DNA of 18,971 nucleotides, from NCBI GenBank assembly GCA_015487535.1, contig WFPN01000094.1:1-18971 (forward strand). The letters are read 5' to 3'. The stretch comes from Aquificaceae bacterium. GTDB lineage: Bacteria > Aquificota > Aquificia > Aquificales > Aquificaceae. Shown here one piece after another: positions 7,953-13,120 of this stretch. Numbering within the stretch: position 1 is the first letter of the stretch; each line of letters starts with the position of its first letter. The notes under the pieces were generated by a model, which searched no databases, was not told where the DNA came from, and was given only the letters and a program-made list of their open reading frames with translations. The position numbers were made by a program, and so were the translations under genes.

Positions 7953-8459
7953 CTATTCTGAGAGCAGGTTTTTTAGTATAGCAAATCTGGGATCGGTCGG
8001 ATGACCCTTTTCCTCCTCAAAGATGTAGGCGTGGTGATGTATCCCCGAACAGTCCGGTTTGCAGAGGGGCTTCATGGGTACGCTCAGGATCAGTTCTTCC
8101 CTTACAAGCTCTTCAAGGTTTATTATGTCGGGCTCCTCCATGAAGGATACATCGAGATCTTCCGGAGATAGTGAGAGCGTTTCTTCGGTAGGGTACCTCT
8201 CTATGTGTTTTTCCCTCTCCTGGGAGAGATCCTTACTGAAGGTCGATAGACATCTGCTGCACTCTAGCTCGACGCTCCCCACTATACTCAGATGCACCTT
8301 GTATCCGTTCCTCTCCCTGGTTATCTTAACGAACACCTCCAGAGGCTCCCTTATGTCCCCGAGCTCGGCAGGAAAGCCTACCGCCTCCGGCTGGAGGACG
8401 TAACTCTTCTCGAAAACATCAAAACTCTCGAAGATCTCCTTAAGGTTCAGGGTGGTCAT
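7953..8459 (-). CDS. yceD: YceD/DUF177 family protein, 23S rRNA accumulation factor
   Basis: The 168-residue protein has the DUF177 features: the central VELECSRCLSTF and, near the C-terminus, LCKPDCSGI. Together these give four cysteines that could bind a metal. In E. coli YceD is needed for normal 23S rRNA accumulation and its gene precedes rpmF; the same order is kept here, with 10 bp to rpmF. The ATG at 8459 is preceded by AGAGGAAG at a reasonable distance. It is the first gene of the yceD-rpmF-plsX-fabH unit, and a promoter-like TTGCAA-16 bp-TATATT lies just upstream. The molecular function is known only through the family. Confidence 0.88.
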   Translation of the reverse strand: MTTLNLKEIFESFDVFEKSYVLQPEAVGFPAELGDIREPLEVFVKITRERNGYKVHLSIVGSVELECSRCLSTFSKDLSQEREKHIERYPTEETLSLSPEDLDVSFMEEPDIINLEELVREELILSVPMKPLCKPDCSGIHHHAYIFEEEKGHPTDPRFAILKNLLSE

Positions 8460-8490
8460 GGCAGCTTCCTCTTTTGTTGAGTTTCTATTT

Positions 8491-8518
8491 AATATAGCTT
8501 CCGGCCGCCGGCTTGCAA
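8491..8518 (-). promoter_or_regulatory. Promoter candidate for the yceD-rpmF-plsX-fabH operon
   Basis: Read on the minus strand, TTGCAA (8518 to 8513) is followed after 16 bp by TATATT (8496 to 8491). A start near 8484 would leave a leader of about 25 nt containing the AGAGGA ribosome site. The -35 hexamer is palindromic and is also correctly placed for the divergent DUF2892 promoter. The spacer is GC-rich (GCCGGCGGCCGG). Sequence match only. Confidence 0.6.
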
Positions 8519-8540
8519 AGTGAATTAAGAATATTAGAAT
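8513..8540 (+). promoter_or_regulatory. Promoter candidate for the DUF2892 gene, sharing its -35 with the yceD promoter
   Basis: TTGCAA (8513-8518) is followed after 16 bp by TAGAAT (8535-8540). A start near 8547 leaves a leader of about 23 nt with AGGAGG at 8558-8563, 6 nt from the ATG. The -10 hexamer lies inside the 22-bp palindrome at 8526-8547, so a repressor bound there would block it. Weaker alternatives such as TTATAA at 8545-8550 lack a -35. Confidence 0.5.
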
Positions 8541-8547
8541 ATTCTTA
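8526..8547. promoter_or_regulatory. 22-bp palindromic operator candidate upstream of the DUF2892 gene
   Basis: Perfect inverted repeat with 10-bp arms, TAAGAATATT and AATATTCTTA, separated by AG. It overlaps the proposed -10 of the DUF2892 promoter and lies just behind the shared -35. A-T-rich palindromes with GAATATTC-type halves resemble operators of ArsR-family repressors. DUF2892 genes in other bacteria (ygaP with YgaV, and BigR-controlled genes) are under such regulators in response to sulfur species. That the same applies here is an inference; no ArsR gene is in the window. Confidence 0.6.
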
Positions 8548-8569
8548 TAAACCTAATAGGAGGTAGGAG

Positions 8570-8776
8570 ATGAGTATGGACAGACTCCTGAGGCTCACGT
8601 CCGGTGTAATGCTCCTCTTGGTGTTCTTCTTCGGTCTGATGGGAACTAACGTTGGTCTGTTCTGGAAGGCCTTCGTGGTCTTCATGGCCCTGAACCAGAT
8701 CCAGTCGGCCTTCACAGGCTGGTGCCCCGTTATCTCTCTTTACAGGAAGTTCGGCGTGAAAGAGTGTCCCTGCTGA
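8570..8776 (+). CDS. DUF2892 (YgaP-type) small inner-membrane protein
   Basis: Protein of 68 residues with two hydrophobic helices (roughly residues 9-27 and 29-46) and the family's typical ending: a WCP motif (Cys52), a short SLYRKFGV turn and a C-terminal Cys pair (CPC). The DUF2892 domain occurs alone or fused to rhodanese, as in E. coli YgaP, and is associated with sulfur or sulfide handling; no activity is established for stand-alone forms. The ATG at 8570 has an ideal AGGAGG 6 nt upstream (a second ATG at 8576 is possible). It is transcribed divergently from yceD, behind a perfect palindrome. Its stop lies 15 nt before the SRP RNA, and no terminator separates them. Confidence 0.82.
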   Translation: MSMDRLLRLTSGVMLLLVFFFGLMGTNVGLFWKAFVVFMALNQIQSAFTGWCPVISLYRKFGVKECPC

Positions 8777-8778
8777 CG

Positions 8779-8784
8779 TATATT
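8779..8784 (+). promoter_or_regulatory. -10 candidate for the SRP RNA
   Basis: TATATT, within GTATATTATAAG, ends 7 nt before the first G of the SRP RNA; TATTAT at 8781-8786 is an overlapping alternative. No good -35 is visible in the 3' end of the DUF2892 gene, so the call is tentative and read-through from the DUF2892 promoter is also possible. Confidence 0.4.
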
Positions 8785-8791
8785 ATAAGAA

Positions 8792-8868
8792 GCCCCGCAA
8801 CGGGACAGGGTGAACTCCCCCAGGCCCGAAAGGGAGCAAGGGTAAGCCCGCCGTCCCGGGTGCGGGGT
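8792..8868 (+). ncRNA. ffs: Signal recognition particle RNA, small bacterial type (4.5S)
   Basis: RNA scaffold of the signal recognition particle; it binds Ffh and FtsY in co-translational membrane targeting. The conserved domain IV hairpin is clear: GGTGAA near 8809, CAGG (8821-8824), CCC, a GAAA tetraloop (8828-8831), GGG and AGCA (8835-8838), then GGTAAGCC. The closing stem pairs CCCCGCA (8793-8799) with TGCGGGG (8861-8867), and inside it GGGAC pairs with GTCCC. The product is about 77 nt, at the short end of the small SRP class. The tetraloop is GAAA rather than the commoner GGAA, still a GNRA loop. dnaX begins 11 nt downstream; an SRP RNA gene also precedes dnaX in Bacillus. End positions are estimated from the pairing. 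Confidence 0.92.
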
Positions 8869-8873
8869 AAAAT
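8868..8873 (+). promoter_or_regulatory. -10 candidate immediately upstream of dnaX
   Basis: TAAAAT ends 6 nt before the dnaX ATG, so a start would fall on the start codon itself and give a leaderless mRNA. TAAAAT is also the -10 hexamer of the well-formed hsp20 promoter in this window. There is no -35 at the right distance, since that region is SRP RNA. The alternative is co-transcription with the SRP RNA. Confidence 0.35.
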
Positions 8874-8879
8874 ATTGCC

Positions 8880-10229
8880 ATGTACATACCTTTTGCCCGT
8901 AAGTACAGACCCAAGTTTTTCAGAGAGGTCGTAGGACAAGAGGTCCCAGTAAGGATACTTAAAAACGCCGTAAGATCTGGAAAGGTAGCCCACGCTTATA
9001 TTTTCGCCGGACCGAGGGGTGTGGGGAAGACCACGGTTGCGAGGATACTAGCAAAGTCTCTCAACTGCCTAAATCCAAAAGAAGGAGAACCGTGCGGTGA
9101 GTGTGAAAACTGTTTGGAGATAGATAAAGGAAACTTCCCCGATCTTATAGAGATGGACGCAGCCTCGAACCGTGGAATAGACGATGTGCGGGCTATAAGG
9201 GAAGCTGTGTCCTACACTCCCATAAAGGGTAAGTTCAAGGTTTACATAATAGACGAGGCGCACATGCTCACCAAGGAAGCATTCAACGCTCTCCTAAAGA
9301 CCTTAGAGGAACCACCCCCCAGAACAGTCTTTATCCTCTGCACTACCGAGTACGAGAAGATAATCCCGACTATCCTATCCAGATGCCAGAGGATAATCTT
9401 CAGCAGGGTTAAGGAGGAGGACGTAAAGAGCTACCTAAAGAAGATATGCTCTGAGGAAGGTCTGGAGTGTGAAGAGGAAGCCCTGAGCACTATAGCCAGA
9501 GCTTCGGAAGGATGTATGAGGGATGCAGCCTCCCTGCTAGACCAGGCGAGTGTGTTCGGTGAGGGCAAGGTGACCCAGCGGGTGATGGAGTCCTTCCTAG
9601 GCATACTCAGTGTGGATAAGGTGAGGGACTTCATGAAGCTCCTTTTGGAGTCCAGGGTGGACGAGGCTGTTAAAGAGCTCAGGAGCCTCTACGAGAAAGG
9701 TTACAACCTCTCCAAGTTCTGGGAGACCTTGGAAGGAGAGATCAGGAACGCTATCCTGGTGAAGAGCCTGGAGGATGCAAGAGGTGTTGTTGAAGACCCC
9801 GATGGTTACAAACCCTTTGAGGAGTATCCCCTTGAGGCACTTCTCTACCTTGAGAACCTCGTAAACAGGGGGAAAGTAGAGGCAAGGACTAGACCTGCAA
9901 TAGACGCTTACGAGCTTGCCCTGATAAAGACTCTTATAGTCAAAGAGATCCTTCCCATATCTAAGGCTCTCGCAAGCGCTCCGGTGGAACCCAGAAGGGA
10001 AGAGAGCCTGGAGGAAAAGATAAGGACGAACCTGTCCTCCCTGGCTCTGAAGGCGATAGAGAAGGCGAATAGAAGGGAAGAGAACGGAAAGGTAGTGTTC
10101 GAAATGGATGAGGATGACTACGAAGCCTTCAAGGGTGAGTTTGAGAAGTTGAAGAGGCATGTTCCTGAGGTGGTTTTCGAGCTACGGAAAAAAAAAGACC
10201 AGAGAAAGGATACGACGAGTCTGTTCTAA
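8880..10229 (+). CDS. dnaX: DNA polymerase III subunit gamma/tau (zero-frame product)
   Basis: ATPase of the clamp loader, which opens the sliding clamp and organises the replisome. The 449-residue zero-frame product has Walker A GPRGVGKT (residues 44-51), a zinc module with Cys63, Cys72, Cys75 and Cys78, Walker B with DEAH at 125-128, sensor 1 (ILCTTEYEKI) and the SRC arginine-finger motif (TILSRC). The start matches the family N-terminus (MYIPFARKYRPKFFREVVGQ). No Shine-Dalgarno site is seen; the SRP RNA ends 11 nt upstream. The frame reaches nine consecutive A residues (10188-10196, three Lys codons) and stops after 10 more codons. The -1 frame at that run continues to 10285 with a DnaX-like tail, so this zero-frame form is probably the shorter of two products. 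DUF4911 and tldD follow closely. Confidence 0.96.
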   Translation: MYIPFARKYRPKFFREVVGQEVPVRILKNAVRSGKVAHAYIFAGPRGVGKTTVARILAKSLNCLNPKEGEPCGECENCLEIDKGNFPDLIEMDAASNRGIDDVRAIREAVSYTPIKGKFKVYIIDEAHMLTKEAFNALLKTLEEPPPRTVFILCTTEYEKIIPTILSRCQRIIFSRVKEEDVKSYLKKICSEEGLECEEEALSTIARASEGCMRDAASLLDQASVFGEGKVTQRVMESFLGILSVDKVRDFMKLLLESRVDEAVKELRSLYEKGYNLSKFWETLEGEIRNAILVKSLEDARGVVEDPDGYKPFEEYPLEALLYLENLVNRGKVEARTRPAIDAYELALIKTLIVKEILPISKALASAPVEPRREESLEEKIRTNLSSLALKAIEKANRREENGKVVFEMDEDDYEAFKGEFEKLKRHVPEVVFELRKKKDQRKDTTSLF

Positions 10230-10285
10230 AGGTAATGGAACTCTTCAACGCAAAGGTGGTAAGGTATGACAGGAAGAGGCAATGA
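10188..10285 (+). other. dnaX: A9 slippage site and -1-frame C-terminal extension of dnaX
   Basis: Nine A residues (10188-10196) followed by G lie in the zero frame as AAA AAA AAA GAC. Zero-frame reading ends at the TAA of 10227-10229. Stepping back one base (or adding one A to the transcript) gives RPEKGYDESVLKVMELFNAK and then VVRYDRKRQ, ending at the TGA of 10283-10285, for a 468-residue protein. The ESVLKVMELFNAKVVRY stretch resembles the conserved last helix and strand of DnaX (pattern V-x-x-x-x-x-L-F-x-[AG]-x-[IV]-V). The zero-frame tail DQRKDTTSLF does not. A GAGGTGG at 10167-10173 could act as an internal stimulator. Programmed slippage is inferred; a natural or sequencing indel is the alternative. 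Confidence 0.75.
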
Positions 10286-10529
10286 GATAAAGGCGAGGGT
10301 CCTTACGGTCAGGGTCCCAATTGAGGAGGTCGGATTTCTCAACTCCCTCGTGGACGGCCTAGACAGGGTAGCCCTGACGAGGACACGCAGAAAGGGAGAG
10401 GGCGTGGTCGATATAATAGCCTCCCCCGACAGGTTCGAGGAGCTTAAGGAGATCGTAGAGGGCTTCAAAAGGCACGTTAAGGATCTTGAGGTTCTGGGAG
10501 AGTCAAGGTTTGAAGATCTCGACTTTTAG
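10266..10529 (+). CDS. DUF4911-like small protein
   Basis: Protein of 87 residues, mostly one small alpha/beta domain. The pattern VRVPIEEVGFLNSLVDGLDR, followed by VALTRTRRKGEGVVDIIASP and then an amphipathic acidic helix, resembles DUF4911 proteins. No catalytic residues stand out and no function is known. The ATG follows AAAGGTGGTAAGG. It lies inside the -1-frame extension of dnaX (20-nt overlap), so ribosomes finishing the long DnaX form would terminate just past this start. Its TAG is built into the AGGAGG ribosome site of tldD. The dnaX-DUF4911-tldD series therefore looks like one transcription unit. The protein looks real; the family call is moderate. Confidence 0.65.
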   Translation: MTGRGNEIKARVLTVRVPIEEVGFLNSLVDGLDRVALTRTRRKGEGVVDIIASPDRFEELKEIVEGFKRHVKDLEVLGESRFEDLDF

Positions 10530-10539
10530 GAGGTAAAAC

Positions 10540-11949
10540 ATGGTTGGGACTGGAATAAACGAGATCAAGGAGATGATAAAGGACAAGGCGGGGATAATAC
10601 TTTCAAACCTGCTTTCTCAGGGTGGTGAGTACGGTGAGATATTCTACGAACGCTCCAGAACTACCCGGATGGAGCTCGAAGATAAGAAGCTCGGCAAGGT
10701 ATCCCACGGGTACGACGAGGGCGTCGGAATAAGGCTGATAAAGGGAGGAAGGACCTTCTACGGATATACTAGCGAGCCCACGTTCGAGAACCTGCTCCAG
10801 ATAGCCAAGACCCTCGCAAGGGGTGAGGGTTACGGTCCCGTGGCTATCGGCATGAAATACATCGAGGGCTGGACACCAACCCTCATAGATCCCGATTCGG
10901 TAGATCTCAAGTTCAGAGCAGAGATCCTAAAAAGAGCTGAGGAGAAGGCCAGAAGCTACGGGGACAGGATAAAGCAGGTTCTATCGGTCCTTATGGACAA
11001 AACCAGGGAGATACTCGTTGTGAACTCCCTGGGTGAGATGGCTGAGGACCTTCAGAAGAGGGTCGTCTTCTTCGTGGAGGTAGTGGCGAGCGACGGTGAG
11101 ATACTCCAGAGGGGTTACGAGTCTCTCGGAGGAAGAAAGGGCTTCGAGATCTTCGAGGAGGTCCCTCCGGAAACCGTAGCCCAAAAGGCCGCAGAAAGAG
11201 CCCTACTTATGCTGACCGCAAAACCCGCTCCTGCAGGAACATTCACGGTGGTTCTCTCCTCACAGGCGGGGGGAACGATGATACACGAGGCTGTGGGGCA
11301 CGGTCTCGAAGCCGACCTGGTTCAGAAAGGGCTATCCGTTTACTCGGGCAGGCTCGGCGAGAAGGTGGCGAGCGACCTCGTTACGGTTATAGACGACGCA
11401 ACGCTGCCCCAACACAACGGCTCCTTCGCTGTGGACGACGAGGGGGTCCCAGCCCAGAGGAAGGTCCTGATCAAGGAAGGCTACCTGGTCGGATACATGT
11501 ACGACAGGCTCAGGGCTATGAAGGAGGGTAGGGAATCGACCGGTAACGGGAGGCGCCAGAGTTACGCCCACGTCCCCATAGTTAGGATGACCAACACTTA
11601 CATAGACAAGGGTAGGGATAATCCCGAGGATATAGTTAAGGATACCAAGAGAGGTATATATGTAGTTAAGATGGGCGGAGGCGAGGTGAACACGGTGACC
11701 GGAGACTTCGTCTTCGAGATAATGGAAGGCTACATGATAGAGAACGGAGAGATCACCTATCCTATCAGGGGTGCCACGCTCATAGGGAACGGCCCCAAGG
11801 CCCTTCAGGACATAGATGCTGTTGGGAATGACCTCGGCTGGGCTATAGGGACATGCGGTAAGGACGGCCAGGGGGTCCCCGTTACCGACGCCCAGCCTAC
11901 CGTTAGGATAAAGAAGCTTACCCTCGGTGGTTGTCAGGTCTGCGAGTGA
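10540..11949 (+). CDS. tldD: TldD/PmbA-family zinc metalloprotease TldD
   Basis: Cytosolic protease subunit that, with TldE/PmbA, degrades unfolded peptides and matures some modified peptides such as microcin B17. The 469 residues fit TldD. The zinc motif HEAVGH is at residues 249-254 (MIHEAVGHGLEADL). The C-terminal half carries DDEGVPAQ, GEVNTVTGDFVFEI, IRGATLIGNGP and the final CGKDGQGVPV...P-T-V-R-I block, with the conserved Cys that supplies another zinc ligand. AGGAGGT precedes the ATG at good spacing and overlaps the previous stop. No tldE/pmbA is in the window. The last 16 bp are antisense to argB. Confidence 0.95.
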   Translation: MVGTGINEIKEMIKDKAGIILSNLLSQGGEYGEIFYERSRTTRMELEDKKLGKVSHGYDEGVGIRLIKGGRTFYGYTSEPTFENLLQIAKTLARGEGYGPVAIGMKYIEGWTPTLIDPDSVDLKFRAEILKRAEEKARSYGDRIKQVLSVLMDKTREILVVNSLGEMAEDLQKRVVFFVEVVASDGEILQRGYESLGGRKGFEIFEEVPPETVAQKAAERALLMLTAKPAPAGTFTVVLSSQAGGTMIHEAVGHGLEADLVQKGLSVYSGRLGEKVASDLVTVIDDATLPQHNGSFAVDDEGVPAQRKVLIKEGYLVGYMYDRLRAMKEGRESTGNGRRQSYAHVPIVRMTNTYIDKGRDNPEDIVKDTKRGIYVVKMGGGEVNTVTGDFVFEIMEGYMIENGEITYPIRGATLIGNGPKALQDIDAVGNDLGWAIGTCGKDGQGVPVTDAQPTVRIKKLTLGGCQVCE

Positions 11950-12836
11950 ACTATCTCTGTTCCTATCCCCTTCTGGGTGAACACCTCCAGGAGGAGGGAG
12001 TGCTGCACCCTGCCGTCCACGATGTGGACCTTCCTTACCCCGCTTTCCAGGGCCTTGAGGGCCGATCTCACCTTGGGTATCATCCCCTCCCTTATGATGC
12101 CTCTCTCGATAAGCTCCTTGGCCTTCCTCTCCGAGAGGCTGGATATGAGCTTACCTTCTTCATCCTTTACACCCTCGGTGTCCGTAAGGAATATGAGCTT
12201 CTCCGCCCTTATGTGCCTGGCTATTTCGGAAGCTGCAACGTCAGCGTTGATGTTGTAAGCTTCCCCTTCATCACCTACCCCGACGGGAGCTATAACAGGT
12301 ATAAAATTCCTCTCTATTAGGGAATTTATCAGCTCCACGTTTACGCCCACAACCTCTCCAACGTAGCCCACATCATCCTCGGGGGGAGAAAGACCAAGCT
12401 CCTTAAAATACCTATCCTTGTTGAGTTTAACGGCTTTTAAAAGCCTGCCGTCCCTACCTGAGATCCCGACCGCGTACACCTTCTCTCCGCTGTGCCTGTT
12501 TATCAGAGCCACGATGTCCTTGTTCACATCTCCGGAGAGGACCATCTCTACAACGTGCATGGTCTCCTCATCTGTCTTCCTCATTCCTCCTACGAACTTC
12601 GGTTTTATACCGAACCTCTCGAGGGTAGCACTTATCTGTGGCCCTCCCCCGTGAACTATGACTACGTTTATCCCAACGTACTTAAGCAGAACTATATCCT
12701 TCGCAAAGGATTCTCTTAGATGTTCCTGTGTCATCGCAGAGCCGCCGTACTTTACCACGAAGACCTTACCGTGGAACTCTCTTATGTACGGCAGAGCTTC
12801 CTGTAAGACCTTGGCTTTTTCTATCAGAGCTTCCAT
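11934..12836 (-). CDS. argB: Acetylglutamate kinase
   Basis: Phosphorylates N-acetylglutamate with ATP, the second step of arginine synthesis. The 300 residues include Lys29 in VVKYGGSAM (phosphate contact), the HGGGPQI loop at 62-68, GLSPPEDDVGYVGEVVGV, INADVAASEIA and the ATP-site LIFLTDTEGVKD with GGMIPK-like EGMIPKV near the end. The N-terminal helix KAKVLQEALPYIREFHGK is of the kind found in arginine-inhibited hexameric enzymes, so feedback inhibition is likely (inference). No Shine-Dalgarno site precedes the ATG; TAAAAT ends 7 nt upstream, suggesting a leaderless message. A perfect 14-bp palindrome lies 12-25 nt before the start. The 3' end overlaps tldD by 16 bp. Confidence 0.96.
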   Translation of the reverse strand: MEALIEKAKVLQEALPYIREFHGKVFVVKYGGSAMTQEHLRESFAKDIVLLKYVGINVVIVHGGGPQISATLERFGIKPKFVGGMRKTDEETMHVVEMVLSGDVNKDIVALINRHSGEKVYAVGISGRDGRLLKAVKLNKDRYFKELGLSPPEDDVGYVGEVVGVNVELINSLIERNFIPVIAPVGVGDEGEAYNINADVAASEIARHIRAEKLIFLTDTEGVKDEEGKLISSLSERKAKELIERGIIREGMIPKVRSALKALESGVRKVHIVDGRVQHSLLLEVFTQKGIGTEIVHSQT

Positions 12837-12843
12837 CGTGAAA

Positions 12844-12861
12844 ATTTTAACTTATAAGTTA
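12844..12861 (-). promoter_or_regulatory. argB promoter region: -10 candidate and 14-bp palindrome
   Basis: On the minus strand TAAAAT (12849 to 12844) ends 7 nt before the argB ATG. Overlapping it is the perfect palindrome TAACTTATAAGTTA (12848-12861), which could be an operator. It does not resemble the canonical ArgR box. No -35 hexamer of quality is seen 16-18 bp upstream. Confidence 0.4.
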
Positions 12862-13010
12862 TTAAGCATATTTTTACACCTTAGAGATACCTAAGAGAAT
12901 CTTATGGGATTTCCTTTCTAAAAGCTCCATACTTATCTCCATAGGAGGGTAAGCCCATTTTAGGGGAGGCCCTGCCGTGCCTCCTCTCCTTTCTAATCCG
13001 AGTTAAAAAG
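12862..13010. other. Intergenic stretch between argB and tRNA-Ala with a GC-rich hairpin
   Basis: No family-like protein or recognisable RNA is visible. A 9-bp stem (12962-12970 with 12979-12987, one G-U pair on the plus strand) closes an 8-nt loop. A second weaker hairpin pairs CTTATCTCC and GGAGGGTAAG around 12931-12952. On the plus strand the first hairpin is followed by CCTTTC, a poor terminator; on the minus strand it is followed by AAAAT. The tRNA 3' end is followed on the minus strand by CTTTTT, which might help end the tRNA transcript. Two minus-strand ORFs of 17 and 22 codons exist but have no support. Confidence 0.35.
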
Positions 13011-13084
13011 TGGAGACGAGGGGATTTGAACCCCCGACCTCCGCCGTGCGAGGGCGGCGCTCTCCCAGTCTGAGCTACGTCCCC
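13011..13084 (-). tRNA. tRNA-Ala (anticodon CGC)
   Basis: The minus strand folds as a complete 74-nt cloverleaf: acceptor GGGGACG/CGTCTCC, D arm GCTC-AGACTGGGA-GAGC, anticodon stem CCGCC/GGCGG with loop CTCGCAC (anticodon CGC, reading GCG), a 5-nt variable loop and T arm with TTCAAAT. The G3-U70 wobble pair, the main alanine identity element, is present in the acceptor, and A73 is the discriminator. The CCA end is not encoded (CTT follows), so it must be added by tRNA nucleotidyltransferase. TATAAT at 13103 to 13098 lies 13 nt upstream as a -10 candidate. Confidence 0.96.
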
Positions 13085-13097
13085 TTCAGAGATATAA

Positions 13098-13105
13098 ATT
13101 ATACT
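13098..13105. promoter_or_regulatory. Overlapping divergent -10 elements for tRNA-Ala and the NifA-like gene
   Basis: ATTATACT reads TATAAT on the minus strand (13103 to 13098), 13 nt before the tRNA, and TATACT on the plus strand (13100-13105), 15 nt before the regulator's ATG. As at 2147-2156, the two -10 hexamers physically overlap. No clear -35 is seen for either. Confidence 0.45.
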
Positions 13106-13120
13106 TTTAGTTCTGAGGAT

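Noticed and set aside
8880..10285. dnaX as a broken pseudogene
   Set aside because: All catalytic motifs are intact and the frame change falls exactly at an A9 run in the last part of the gene, as in known slippage cases. Truncation by indel remains possible but is not favoured.
12873..12958. Short minus-strand ORFs of 17 and 22 codons between tRNA-Ala and argB
   Set aside because: No ribosome site for the longer one, no family resemblance, and no codon repeat suggestive of an attenuation leader.
12962..12987. Intrinsic terminator
   Set aside because: The hairpin is good but neither strand has a proper T-run after it, and the plus strand has no gene ending nearby.
13010..13120. N-terminal extension of the NifA-like protein from an ATG at 13010
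   Set aside because: It translates the antisense of tRNA-Ala (the typical spurious METRGFEPPTS peptide). The ATG at 13121, with GAGGAT before it, begins the real protein.
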